Origin: Bemisia tabaci
Lineage: Eukaryota; Arthropoda; Insecta; Hemiptera; Aleyrodidae
Assembly: GCF_918797505.1 (NCBI RefSeq)
Contig: NC_092797.1
Span: 1,178,001 to 1,242,000, forward strand
DNA: 64,000 nt
Reading direction: 5' to 3'
Shown: piece after piece, positions 10,960 through 25,900 of the stretch
How positions within the stretch are numbered: position 1 is the stretch's first letter
Layout: each line of letters begins with the position of its first letter
Position numbers and translations under genes: made by a program
Notes under the pieces: model-generated
The model's database searches: none
Told to the model about the DNA's origin: nothing
What the model saw: only the letters and a program-made list of their open reading frames with translations

Positions 10960-13900
10960 GCCAAATTTCTCCGACCCTCCTTGCATGACCAAGTCTTACT
11001 ATAGATGGTATGTAAAACATAGGTCGATTTTCAACACAAGTTTGATAAATTGTCCAAGAGATCAAGTTTTTTCATGTTTTCTCGAATTTTGACTTGTGGT
11101 AGTTACACCCTTCTTTAAGAAAGCCGTTCAATTAAGGGCTGTGATCATGTCGTTCTTTAGTGTTGATCGAAGGAAGACTCAACAGACAATAATGAAGATG
11201 TGTTTGATCTGTAATGATTTAAATACAATCAATTATTTTGCTCTGTCCCATCAGTGTAGCTGCATTTGGCATTATAATTATCTGAATATCTCAATATCTC
11301 AATTTTTCGTTCTTTTTTCAGGTGGTTTATTTCTATCTAATGTTTACATATGTTGTTCCAGGTTATGGTTTTGTTGATTTTGAATCAAAGTCTTGTGCAG
11401 AAGCGGCCGTAAAAGCCTTACAAGCCAAGGGCATTCAAGCGCAGATGGCCAAAGTGGGTATCCCGTTACCTCGTAGAGCGACCGCTGTACGTTTGTTGCA
11501 TGAGTTCTTCTCCTACTGTCCTGCGTTACCTCTTTACTTTCTTTCTCATTTTTGCAAATTCATCCAGTCCTATGCACAAATAAGGGATTTTAAGCCTGTC
11601 ATCGGTATAATTTAATGATTCTAACAACATGATCAGTTTTCTAAAGCATTGAAATCAAAATCTTCAATCGTAATACCAGCTCATGATTTAGAATGATGAA
11701 AGTTGTCGTTTCTTGCCACTAAAACAGTTTAATTTCTCTGTGTATCAAATTCAAAAGACTGGCTAAAGTTTGTTAACACCTGATGTAATGTTTGTTACGA
11801 TGAGCCTTGTACATGTGCCTCTGAATTCAAACTTTGGTTGCCCCTATCTTAAGAAAAGTTTGGTAGAAAAGTGAATTTTTCTGCATTTTTACATGAATCC
11901 TCTGGTTGAAAGGTGGCACTATTGCTGTGGCGTATATGTAGTGCCTTTAGTTGAAAAGCAGTTAAATCTGGACGTTTGCCTCATCTTTCTGACAAGTATG
12001 TAACAAAAGAGTATGATTCAAGCATCAACATGCCTCTCATAATATGTGTGCTAAACTCCTGAAAAATTCACTTTTTTGCTCTGTTATTCCTCAAAATTGG
12101 CACACAGAAAATTCAATTTGAAAGCTTTTTGTCCAAAGAGGGTCCTTAAGAACATTGTATCAAATTATAACGAAATTTAGCCGGCATCTAATCCTTTGTC
12201 CTGTGCAGGGCCCTTTCCTCTGACCATTGTCCAATGAGAAATGGTAAGGAATCGGTATCTGAATACTTTCAAAGATGAATTTGTAAAAATTTTGAAAAAT
12301 TGTTATCATGTACATGTATATTAATAGCTTGGATATTATTTCAACTTCACTCCACTCTTCAGCTTCAAACGATCATCTCTTGAAACTTTTTCTGACTACA
12401 ACCTGTCTCTCTTTGAATTGACCAGACTATCATCAATTCGTTGAATTCTCACTGATTATATTATATTTTACACATGTAAAAATTTGGGTCAACATTTTAC
12501 CTCTGTTATTCATATTTTTCAGAAATTTCGGGTGTATTCATCAGTAAGAAGTGACGTCTCAGTTGAAAAGATCTTAAAATTATCTTTTATGTTTTTGTTT
12601 TTCATTTCTATCTATTTAGCCACATCTTTTTGGTTTTAGTTATTTTTCTCAATGAACTTTCTCCCCAAAAATTTGTTCGTAGTGGCAGTTGTATCAGTCC
12701 ACAGTTTTTTGTTGGAAGGGTTCCTGAATCAGTGAGAATTTAGACTCATCTCTCTAAACAAAGTATTCTTTTGTAAATTTTTGGACCACAGGTGTCAATC
12801 CCCTTCTTTCTTTAGCTGTATTTTCATTTTTCACTAACAAATAAACTCAAGACCTCTAATCAATAACCTTGAATGCTTGCATTTTGTTATTATTTTAGAG
12901 CCTTAACTCTTTTATTCTCATATACTTCAACAAATTCTTAAACCCTTTGCTATCATTATAGGAAATTTAGACAATACATTTTTGATACCTAAATCAATTT
13001 TACGAGAAATCAAAAAATGTCACAAAATTAGTCATTGCTATATCTTGTTTCAATCTCACGTCGTAATCGTTTGTTGTCCTTTTTTCTTCTTTAAAAATTT
13101 CAAACTTATTTCATCTTCATCCTACATCGGTTTTTCATGGAGCTGCTGCACTGCTATGTCCCAAAGCGTGCTTCATGCGTTCAGGCAATGATCCGGGTTT
13201 TTAGCCAATTTCCCACTAACTTTGTTAGCGCATAGTATAAAAATGAAAAATGTTTCAAGTTTGAGAATGCTTATCACTAGTAAATAACTGAGCTGTGGGG
13301 TTTAATACATCAAGACCTGTTGAGGGTTCAATTATGTCGAGGGAAAAGAAAATTTCCAGAAATTTTCCATATCTACCAAGCGATTCCTGCAGGAAATGGT
13401 TACTGTGCGTAGTTTCATAGGCAGACAAAAAAAAGATATTATATAATAAAAAAAGGGTCAACCTTTATATTCTATGGACTTAAAATATAGTGTTATATGC
13501 ACACTGTTTGACCATGAGTGAGGGTTGAGCCTTTGGAGCAAAATGTACAGGAAGAATTCAATGAGCAAACCTCAAAAATCCGAAAAGAAAAGAATATCAG
13601 GGAATTGTTGCAGACTTTGGATTGTCCAAAGAAAATCCGGAAATTTTCTCATGGCTTGGAAAAAGGTCAGAGAATCCCAATTCTTATCGTAACTTGATTT
13701 GGAACAAATTAGTGATGAATTTGATCCTGATCCCCAGACTATCATGTATTGTATCCAGATTCTCCTTTGAAATGATGAGGATAAATGACTAGGGACTCGA
13801 TAGATTTTTTCCTGTTAGGTTAAATCATTTCCAAGGAATCAAATTGAAACCTATCAAACTTATTCAGTGACCCTGACTCATATCACAGTGTTTTCTAACT

Positions 13901-16900
13901 ACAATTATACAATCTCCGTTTATTTCAGTTGGTTCAATTTGTTCCCCCTCTTTTTTCAATTGACTGACATTTGGTATTTATTCACATTGCATTCTTGTAG
14001 GATAATGAACCTCACATTATTTTTTTATGCATAACACACTTGACCTTATCTTAGATTCTTTCCCTCGGGAATGTTTTCACAATTAGCATATTTTTATTAA
14101 TTGAAAGTTTCATCGCTGATTTCCAATTTTGTTATAAGATCTTTTCAATTGAGCCTCGTTTTTTCCCCTCGTAAATTCCTTTCTGATGGTGACAACTGAG
14201 GTAGATTTTACTGAAGAGTGCTGTTTAAATTAAATCCCCATAATAGTAATTGTTTCTTTGTGCCTTCGTTGATCGTGTTGGAGTTGAAATAATAACTAAT
14301 TATCTGTAATGAAATTTTACTTTCTCGTTTTGTCCAAAGATTAAAATGGCTGGTAAATATGAAATTAGGTTTCTTGTAATTTTGTTCTAGCATATAAATT
14401 TGTTACTTAGGCTAAAGAGACCCATCGTACCTGTTACATTAGACATTAGCAGTTTCCCTAGGTCTTAGATTTATGACAACTTAGCGTCTTTAGCCCTCCT
14501 GTTTTTGTATCTTTTTCTAGCTTGAAATAGAATATTTTTAATTTATTCAGGCAAGGCCTCAGTACAGTTTGTTATTAAATAGGGTTCGTCTTCTCTGTAT
14601 TTCTACAGCCACCTCTTCTCCTTATGCATTCATAGAATCAATATTGTACTTTTGTCCTTAATATTAGTGTCAAAATGTTGTGTGAGAATGCATTTATCTT
14701 ATCAATAGTCTACCAATTTGGTCTTCTTAGACAATTTTTCATGTGCCGTCTCCTTGATAATATTCTTAGCCTCAAATAGGACCCTCCTTCATCAAACGTA
14801 GAAAGTTAGTTGTTGTAAAGAAAGAAATCTCGAGCATCTTAGCTTCAGATCATTTGGGGAGCTCGTGTCTTTTCATCCATCTCGAAGTCTCTAATCACAG
14901 GCCCTTTAAATTGAGGGCCTAAATACGCCTAAGAAGTACCACACATTCGAAAAAAGCCCTACGAAAAAAAAAAAAACATTTAAATGACAAACTATCTGCA
15001 GTGCTTTAAATTCTTATTTGAAGTTGAAGTAGTCGCTATTCTCTTTAACCTGGCCTCCAACTTACAAATTTATTCACATTACCAGTGATTGACAAATTTG
15101 TATCAACTCAAAGCTAAAAATCCTTCTCATGTTTTTGTACACCCTAAGGAAGCATAATTTTTTGAATGATGACATGCAGCAATATAGATACCCTGACAGG
15201 CACGAATATATATCATCAAATCCTAATAACCTTGCTGCAAAAACGTCAATCCCCGTCCCAATGATTGAAGCGTTGTTAGATTCCTAATCAGAACGGATTA
15301 AACAATCGACAACTTTGTGTAATATTGTAGGGCTAAGTCGACGTTTTCTTTCACTCTAACTTTACGCTCTGACCCTTTTCAATCATTTTTGCTTGATGCG
15401 ACAAACCCCAATAGAATGAGTGTATATTGCTACGCTGTCCCTCCTTACTATAGCTTCATTTCATGTCGTGTGACTAAGTTTCATGGCACTTCATCTTCTG
15501 ATTCTTTTTACATATTAATCTCCTGTACCACACCATTACATGGCAAGATTTCATCACTGTTCTGTAATCATTATACTGCCGTTCAATTTGCTGAACGATT
15601 TTATCCTACTTCCGCCATTATTAGAGCTTATATTTTATACAGTACTTGACACCTGTTTAGAATCTCTTGTACAAAATTGCTTATCTCTCTTAGAATAGTA
15701 TTTGCAATCCTCTGTGAAAGTCGCAAGCTTCAGTCGTCATTGTTGAACCTTAATTAGTTTAAATTTAGTTTGATAAGTGTTCTTCAAACCATTGCTACTG
15801 GCAAATGAGATTTTAGTGTTGATGAGGAAAAGAAAAACTAAATGCCTATCAATATGGTTGAGGGTATCTCAAAATGGAAAAATCAAGTTTTGCAGTATTC
15901 CATGAAAATGAAAAACGGAAAGAAATGTTATTCAAATAACTCTTAATTCCAAAATAGGTTTTATTGCATCTGAAAGTAGTTCGAGGAGAATAATTCTAAA
16001 TAGAAAATTTGTGCTTTTTAAATAGCTCAACATAAATTTAAAGCAGAAAAGGAAGTTTCGTCTTGGAACTTGCCTCCATTCCGGCGGTACAAGCACCTGA
16101 AGTTACTCCCATAACGTCTCAGGGAACTGCGAGCAGTGCCACTAGTGTTTCCGATATCATACAAGTTTTCCTTCCTTTTTGTTGTCGAATACAACCCGAC
16201 TGATTTATTCTCAATTTTTTACGCAAAAGTTCTTAATCTGTAGATATGCCTATACCCTTTAAGTTTTCCTTCTTCGCAATCAGCATTGTAGAATAGCCTT
16301 GAATTCAATGCAATCTATCCTCAAGTTGGGTCATGACTCAGACTATTGCAATGTCGGTAGTAAAAATAAAAAAATTGAAGGCTGCAGCCTACCAATAGTT
16401 TCTGAGAAGAAAGGGGAAGAAAAAGTTGTTGGCAACATTAGTAACGTTACTTCCAGTTCCTTGTGTGCAATGCTTATGACTGAGGGGTACATAGTAAGAT
16501 GCAAATTCCTCATTTCAAAAGTTGTAAATGGAGCTGCTGCAATGGTCAAAAGTTAAATTCTGGAAATTTTGAACATTTAATGTAAAAGTTGAAGAGAAAT
16601 ATCACTTCATCTTTGTCAATTTAGTGGATATCATCCATGTTTAGAGACAAGATTTTTATAGAGTACCTTTATAGACAGATTATGGCCATTTGTATCCTTT
16701 TACTACAGGAAAACTGTGCCGCTTTTTGATTGGTCAACGAGTTCTTAGGCTTCATGATGCTCCTAAGGTCGTAAATAAACAAAGAAGATGGTGACTCACC
16801 GTAACGTTGATAAGAAGCTAAAATTTCAATTATACGGCAGTAACAATTTAAACTAGCATATCTACGAATAACACATGAAAAACACATGAAAACACGGTAA

Positions 16901-19900
16901 AATTGCCTCTCGCCTTTATCACAGGACGGTGTGAGATGTACATAACCTCAAGCTTGCTTGCTGATAAAAGCCATCTTGTTTGTTTATTTACGGCCGTAAG
17001 AACGGCATCGTGTCAGCCTATTTTCACGCGACCATTGAGAAACCGGCACAGAAATGGCCATACTCTGTCTATAAAGGCACTCTAAATTTTTACATCATTG
17101 GTGCTTATTCTCGGAAAGGAGAAATTCTCAGTTTGAAGGGAAAATTCATTTAGAGCTAAATTTTCCCTCAAAAGGTAATTTGTTTTGAGCAGCTCTAATT
17201 ACTACCAACCAGGAAGGCAACTGCAGACGCATTTCAGGTCTAAGTAGACCCACCATCAGTGCAGCACAGCCTCCTGATTTTCTGCTACCAAGCTCAGAGA
17301 CGTCAAAACGAAACTAAGGATTGGGCAAAAGAGTATCTTTGCTTTTACAGAATAAGCAGTACTGCTATGAGGTCATGTAAAAATTTTTCTCTAACCATAG
17401 AGATATTGTATGCTCAATTCTCGTTCATTATAAATTTTTAATTGAATGGTAATACGTCACCCTTTTATACCTTTGCAACAGCCCCATGAGGTCAATAATT
17501 GTGTCTTGTTTTAATGAAGATATAAATCTATTTATTTCCGTACTGTCTCCTCACAATTTATGTGAGTGGAAAGCACATCACCCAAGTTTTCAAAATCGCT
17601 GCTCTTGAAAGTGTGGACTTGGGTCAATTTGAAGTGATATCATGAAACAGAGTGTTACCAAAACTTTGACGGACTGACTTATTTCACTGATCAGAATTCA
17701 TGGAGAGATTCATGTTGAAGCTTTAAAGAAAACATTTGTAATGAAGCAACTTAAATCCTTTGATATTTCCTCAAGAAAAATTTGAAAGAGGAAATAATTG
17801 TTTTAATTTTTTATCTGTACCCATGCGTATAGTGAGGATGTAAGTTTACTTTGTTGGGAGGAAAGTTCAGCAAGGGAAAACAAAGAACAGTTGCCTTGTT
17901 TGTTAACCAATTGTTAGTTGAGGGAGAAAATTGAATACAACTATCAGTCCCCATAAAATATGATACAGGGGATAGTAAGAAAAAGTTAAAAATGATGTAG
18001 GAATATAAAGCGTGTCAAGTCAATCTCCCTTTTGGTACCCTCCATTTTCCTGTATTTTTAGAATATCTGTATCAGATGAGTGTGCAGTTATGTATGTCTC
18101 AATATCTAGCCTGAAACTAGGATCCAACTTGGAAAACTACCAAACTTAATTTTGACATCTCTATCAAATCTCAAAAAATCATCCTGGAAAATTTGTTGAA
18201 TCAATTGACAATTTATCTTCAATCACATCCAATTATCATGCTAAATTTTTTGTTGAAGAAGTAACAAAAGCACCAAGTGAAAATGCAACAACTTTTTTCA
18301 GTTGGCCTTTTTATTATGCCATGCTGTGGCACTAAGAGGCTAGTTTACAAACAGGAAAAAATACGAGAAAATGTAGCTCTGCTTATGGTAGAGAGAAGCT
18401 TATCTGTATGTCAAAGCAGATGGAAAAAGTTCAGTCCATTAGACAACTGTAAGATGGGGAGGCCATTCAAAACCTCTGATAGTGAGGGGAAGATGGAAAT
18501 TGTAGATATCAAGTGATAAAATTTAAGCCACATCATTTTTTCCATATTTTATCAATGACCCTGTCTTGTTCCACAATACCATGTACATGTTCTGAAACAG
18601 CAATTAATAGTTTCTCAATACGAGTTCTGAGAACTATTTGTCTTTAGTTGCTGTAACTCGTTGTATGACATTCTTAATCCACGAGACTTGTGACTGGCTG
18701 TTGGAAGACGGCCCTCAACTTGGAAATGAAAATCGACGGTATAACTCCCAAACCACGTATCATTGTTAGTGACATCGCAGACTTCTTGTCATATTTCATT
18801 TTTTAATGAAAAACTACCATGATATCTCTTCTGGAAGCTACGAATTTTTTGAGAAAACTTAAAGGAATGATGCTGATTTGTTCAATTTTAAAAAATAAAA
18901 TAGGAGCAGAAGTTTTAAAACACTACAAACAAGATAAAGTTTTTGGGAGTTTCTCTGTTAAAATAGATCATGATCGGCCTTTGGGAAGAAATAATTTCCC
19001 CCATTTCAATCCTATAAACATGTTTCCAGAGCATATTGAAGTACTGAAATAGAAATATGTATTCTTTTGTGTAAGAAAATCAGTTCAAGTTTGTTTAACT
19101 CTCACTTGAAGGGAATTTACAAGACATATGAGCCAAAAATGTTTGTCAGCCCGACATACACTATGTGTTTTGCTGTGTATTGTGTCAAAAATAGAAATGT
19201 AATATTTTCTATCCCAACTCAGTCGTTTAGACCCTTCGAAAATTTTTTGAGCCTAAGTTATGAGCCGCGTCCCAGCGGCTGGTCACAATTGGCATTGCTA
19301 ACTCACCATAATTATTTATTTTTCTCGCTTTCAAAATGCAAGCCCTAATTGCTGTTATTAGGTTGATGAGGCTCCTATTTTCTTTTCTCTTTCTTTCTTG
19401 TTATGTCTTTAATTACTAATACACCATGAAATAGGTTTACGTTTAGGACACTCTGTTAGGCAGTATTTAAGTTAACCTAATTTAATACCAACAGCCATTT
19501 TTACATCTAGTTAAATCTCACTATCAATAAGCTAAGTAATGTAGCTAATGATTTGTAGCACTGCCAGCAATACTGGAATTAAGATAACAGCTTTCCTGTC
19601 ACTATTTTTCAGTATGACAGGCATATTCTCATAAGTTTCCTGATAGTTTAAGTGAAGCCAACGAAATTTCTTTTCTAATTGATTTTTTTTTCTTTTTTCT
19701 CACAGCAACAAGAGCAAGACCCGACAAATCTATACATAGCCAATTTGCCTCTAAATTTCAAAGAAAACGATTTAGAAAACATGTTAGCGAAATATGGTCA
19801 AGTTATATCGACAAGGATTTTGAGAGATCCCAACAATGTTAGCAAAGGTGTTGGTTTTGCAAGGTCAGTTATTTTTTGTTTATCTTAGAGCTTATCAGAG

Positions 19901-22900
19901 ATTTCAAAGAGATTTTATGTAATGTATTTGACAACTTACAATATCATCTGTCTCTAGAGTTAGGCTTGATATTTTGTTTGAATCTCTTAAAAACGCTTGA
20001 TACATTCTGATTTTTACTACTTATAATTTTTCTAATTAATTAAGTCTTGTACACAGGACATTTTACATTCGTAAACATTGTTGTTTACATTTTGAACAAT
20101 GCTGGCCCAGGAACGCACACTGCTCGATGAAAAAGCCTCCAGAACCGTCGTAGTGAGGGATTTTTTTTATTTTAGTAGACTCTGAAGTCTCTTGTGGCCA
20201 AGAGATTTAAATTTTCCTTTACCATCCTAAATAAAAACGTTATCATCGTGTTGATTGAGGAACTTAAGTTGTGCAAATTATATTTTGTGTAAGTTTTGAA
20301 GAGATAACTTTAATCACAATGCTCAAATATGAACCTTGTCCAGTGGTCCATTCTCTTAAAAATTTCACTCAGATCTATTTTTAGGGCTGTGTGAATATGT
20401 ATTTGCAATTCCGACTATTCGCGCTGGGAATATTCGCTTCGTCTGCCTCGTGCATTACTCGCAAATTGCGAATAATCGCGCCTTCGCGAGTAGTGAATTT
20501 TTGAACTGACATTTTCAAATATTCGCGCCGTCACGAAGAACAAATTTTCATATATTTGCGCCTCCAAAAATAACGAATTTTCGAGTGGCAATCGTGAAAC
20601 ATTGTGCGAAAGAAAAGTTCATAAATACATTTTCATTTACACCGAAAAAAATAATATACTAAAATGTGTCTGGTGATCCTTCGATACTAGCTTGATTGCC
20701 CGTGCAGTTACCTTCAATCCTGGGAATGCATACGTAACTGTAGGGACAGTCAAGCGAGCATCCAGGGATTTTCAAACACATTCTTAACAGCCTAGGCTAC
20801 TATCATAGCATTTCATTGTTTTCTGTGCAGATGTATGAGCAAATGGAAAATTCTCAAAAAAATTAATCACATTTTTTTTTTTGTCCACCTTAGTAATATT
20901 CGCGAATTTTCAAACTTGAAAAAGTCATTTCAAATCATTCGTTTTACTATTCGTAGCTGTGAATAATTGACTTAAATTATTCGCTATTCGCGAATAGTTG
21001 CCAAAATTATTTGCTATTCGCTTTGTCAGAAAAATTCACTATTCGCACAGCCCTATCTATTTTGCTTTGTGATGTCCACATATCCATAAAGGAGTTAAGG
21101 AAATGTACTTTTCTGCCATTCAGGTGAAAATTCTAGCAACTCGCAGCCAACTCTTACATTTCAAATGACTGATATTAGGGAACAACATAGTAAACTGAGG
21201 GAATAAACAGAATTTTCCCGATTAGCCCCTAAATCATGAGTTGTGTTAAAATTGAGTCAGTGTCTTTTTAATTTGAAACCCTTGGCAAAAGCAATAAAAC
21301 TTCTCGTGTGGGTATGGCATAAAAATAGGCTCTGGCTTGAAGACCCTCTGTAGACCATGCTGTTAAAACCCGGGAAACCAGATTTTTTAGTGTATTTCCT
21401 GTTAGTTCAATTGTCCAACTTGGGCGGGGGCTTTCTATTCATATTTATGACAACACAAGCAGAAGGAATGCAATCACACTGACATTGATTTTTCCATTTC
21501 CAGGTTGGAGTCCAAAGAAAAGTGTGAAGACATCATACAAATGTTCAACGCAACTACCATACCTGGTTCCAAAGAGCCTTTACTCGTCAAATTTGCTGAC
21601 GGTGGTCAGAAAAAACGTAGTCCTTACAGGAATGATACTCGAATGTGGAGAGACTCTGAAGTGAGTATATGAGTATGTTTTGAAGCTTTTATTGAATAAG
21701 GAATGGCGAAAATGAGGACATTTTGCCACCTGGTCCCGTTTATTTTCCCATGGATGCAGTATGAAATGGGATAAGTAGGAATTTGCTAACCACTAATGTT
21801 GTCCCTGGGTACTCGTTATTTCGGTCCCTGTTTGATATCTCCAGCAATTTTGTATGACTTTATGTGTTCTTCTTCAAGTGAGACCCTTCAAATGAAAACA
21901 GTGCTCGGTAACAGCAGGAAATTTTTCTCCAAAGCGAGTTCTGTGGAGATGGGTGAAAAAAATTGAATTTTTAGGTGCTAACGAAAAATTCCCTTGAATA
22001 AGGTGTAAGTTGTCCACTTGGTTCTCGTGTCATTAGAGGCAGAAAGTTGCATTCAATGCGGTATAGATTAGAATTTAATAATAGCTGGATGTTGTAGTAA
22101 TGATTTTCAAACTGGAGACTTGGAACAGCTGTATGTAATTTCCATTTGAATTGAAGCTCTTACGCATTTAATTGCCTCAAAATATTCTTACGGAACTCTG
22201 CTTTGTTCCAGTACCAGTCAGACTTGATTTTTCTCTGAGGAACTACTACCTCTGGCTCACACCTGAAAGCACTTGTCTGCATTGATAAAAAAATGCCTCA
22301 TACGTTGTTCCTAAAATGAGCCAAAGATAGCACTTCTTTATCGTAAATCTTGGTCCTATTGCTTATTGAGTCAGTGGAAACCACTTTTTTTAATTCAATT
22401 TCTAAAAGAACGGAGTAAAGTAAGCTCCTAGGAATTTGCTCAGATTTTTTTCAATCCTAAATGGCAAAAAAATTATTTCGAAAATGTCAAGATTGGGACC
22501 CGTTTGAAATGATAATTTTAGTAGGCGCTGATGATGTAGCCAAGCGAAAGAAACAGTGTTGGCTAATTGGCAGAACTCACATTTTAGTCTTCTCTCCTAT
22601 TTAAAGCAAAATTGTCTCTGTTTCAGGGCGGTCATCTAAATTATGATGGTACAACTCTGGGTCAGAATGGAGTAGCTGCAACTCCAGTCATGCCAACGCT
22701 AGCTCAGTACGGGCGTTATACACAACCAATTCCTGGTTATACATCTTTATCGTCACCATGGATTCATCCCCAGTATACTGTTGTCCAGCCCTCTCATATT
22801 GCTCAGGTTGATGTGAGTTTGCGATCCTCCCCTTAGTTCTTATCCAAAACTCAGTGATCTTCTTTTCAAAGCCATCATTTTTTAAGTTAGGGTTAACCCC

Positions 22901-25900
22901 TCTTAGACTTTTTGCTCAAGTGACTGAATACGGAGGGTTGTTTATATTTAGGGGGAAAACAACCCAAAGAAAAGAAAGAAAAAATACAGGATTTACTCTC
23001 TCTGCTCTCTGAAAATTTGTTAAATCACCTTTATTGGGTTTGAGGTTTCTAACAACAAATGTAGCCTAAAAACTATTTTTAATTGTGTTTTCTTAACCAC
23101 CTGTCGTATCCTCAATTGTCAGGGAACTCCTCCTAAATGTATCAGGAAAATCAGGGAAAGGTCAGGGAATTTCATTTTCTAAATTCTGTGGCAACCCTGG
23201 CAACTCATATACTTTGTCTCGCTTCTTAAAGGAGCTTTAACCTTATGAAATGAAGAAATAACTTTGATCATATTTTTGGCAGCATAAGTGCATATTAACT
23301 TCGTGCTCTTTATGAACAAACATTATGTGAGTTAATTAAAGTTCGAGTAATACCTAAACTCTTTTGCACAGGAGTGGGGTTTTGAGAATTGAGATTTTTT
23401 TAAAGAAATGCTCTATTTGGCCCCACTTGGATTTTTCCAAATTTCATGTGTTGATGAACCATACTTAAGTCCTCCTTTTACCTAGTTTTCTCACTTTCAA
23501 GAAAAGGATCAATGCACAATCCACCTCCCACACCTCTTTGTATCTCTTGAATGTTTGAAATTGTAAAATGGTTAATTTAGGGGTATCTTTTCCAAACATT
23601 TAAGCCCCCAAATTTAAAAAAAAAAAAACGCAAAAAAGCCCAAAAGCCACAATATCTGGTAGGGGCAGTGGTTCAAAGTTGAAAAACCGATGAAAGACTT
23701 TGCCTCATGACTTCTAACAAGTCAAGATATTGACTTGCAATTTGAGCAAATTAGGCCCAAATTTAATATGTTTTCCAGCAAGTATACATGTTGCACACTG
23801 ATCTTGATGGAAAGTTAGGAAAAGTTGACGCAGTTGAATTCAATACTGTCTGACTACTGGTCCGGTATTTTTTCGCCCGTTTGTGGTAATATTAAAAAAC
23901 TACCATTTTGCTCCTTACTTATACGATGCTAATAATAAAAATCTTCACTGCATCAAGGAAAATTTATCGTTCACAAGTATTGACTGCAAAACCTACGAAA
24001 ACCATGCGGAAAAAGCTGCTAATCACTGATCCCCACCTACTTTTTATCATCCACTACTATCCATTAACCTTAATTTCACTATCTTATTAACTAGAGTTAA
24101 TCCAGTTTGAGGTAAAATAGCGGGTTTCCCCTAAAAAGCAAGCCTTTTTAAAAATGAAAAGAAATCTTAAATGCGCTCATAGGGCTTTAAAACCGGGGCA
24201 TTCAGTACATAGATTTGTAATGCAAAGGGGAGAACTGGCACTATGTTCTGACTGACAAGTTCCGAGCTCGGTGTGCGCTAAGCTTTGATCACTTTTTCAA
24301 TTCATTTTCAATCCAAAATGGCGATATAGAGTACGCAGTAATTCCTGTCCTCTTTTTTTACATCACATGGCCAGGTCCCGGTGTATCGAAAAAGTGACCC
24401 GGCGTGACACATGAGTCACGGAAGCTGGGACCTGGAAAATGCTTAAAAATGGCGCCAGCTCTCCCATTTACATTACAAATCTATGTACTCTATGAACTTG
24501 GCTCAGAAGTCACATGCTTTTCACATCATGCAGGAAAGGACTATAATTTGTTTTTAACTCTTGTTTTTGAAGTTTCAGAGTAAGCCTTCTGAGAAATGAA
24601 TTGATCAAAAGTCTTATCTCTTTGTGTTATTCATTGCTCGACTCACCTTTGTCTGTTGTTTTTCTTGTCAGATGATGCCCCAAACTGATCCCGGTGCAGT
24701 ACCATATAGTTCTATGATACCACAATTGACAACTCACATGTCAGCCCTTCAACTTAGCACCACTGGCTCTGTAAGTAAAAGTCAATCGTAGTTTTTGCTC
24801 CCCTTTACTCGTCCCCTCAATACTCTCATGATACTTGAAATTAAAACTCTGCATCTCTTACTCCTCACCAGCATCCAAGACTGGAGCTTATTGATACATG
24901 TGCGTTGAATACAGTCACATCATTTTTAAAAAAACTCGCTTTTGAAGAACTGACATAAACAAGGTTGCTGTAGTCTGGGAAAACCTAGAAATGTCAGGCT
25001 AAAATTGTTCTGTCACCCTTATTTGCTTTCTAGAATGGGTTTGATGTTTCGAATACAGTGGAGCCCGTATATAACGAAGTTCACGGTTCCCAGAAAAACT
25101 TTGTTATATCCGGAACTTCGTTAAAAGCGGACTCATAAATTGCATGAACAAACGGACAGACCCTAACCTATGAAAGTGGCCGACGTCAACGAGACGCTCG
25201 GGCGGTCACGTGCGGCAGCTCTGGGAAACACTCAACAATAACGCTCCTCGCGGTGCAGAACTCAACTCCATGAAATGCCTCAGGAGTTGCGTAAAACCCG
25301 GTTACGAGTGGCGGTAGAATCTGGGTCCCACCTGCTTTCAGGATTCGTCTCCAATAATCCTCTCAAACAAGAATACAACCCCTTCCCGGAAAGCTTTCTG
25401 GAGAGGCTCCTGGAGAAAAATGACGGAGATGAATCCTGCTAACTAGGGACATGGGATGAATCGGCGCGTTGCCGGACTCCCCCCTCCCCTCCATCGCAGA
25501 CGCGTGCAAGTGTGAGAGAGTGAGGTGTGAGACATGCGCAGCCCGCTGCGCAGTGAGCGCTCACTTCGTTATCGCTCATTCTCTTTTATTCGCAAGACCA
25601 ATCCACACAGGTCAGTCACTGCGCATCTTCTTGTGATCCACTCCCCGCCTGGCCCTACCTCGGCGGCACTCAATGCTACGTCTCAATGGGTGCTCCCATA
25701 AGAAATACATTGCAGGCACTCAATACTACGTCACTGCGCAGTAGAGTTCCAAAACTCGTCTTTGGGAATGACTGACCTGTGTAGATTGGTCTTGTTTCTT
25801 CGTAACTTCGTGACTCTGCGACCACCACACGTATTACTGCAAGCAAGCGGAACTCGCCTAGAGAGCAGAAAATACCGAACACAATAGCGGAAATGGCGGC

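Noticed and set aside
22612..22836. Translation starting at a Met just before the exon at 22627
   Set aside because: The in-frame Met lies in the intron's polypyrimidine/acceptor region. The exon is read through in phase 0 from the preceding shep exon.
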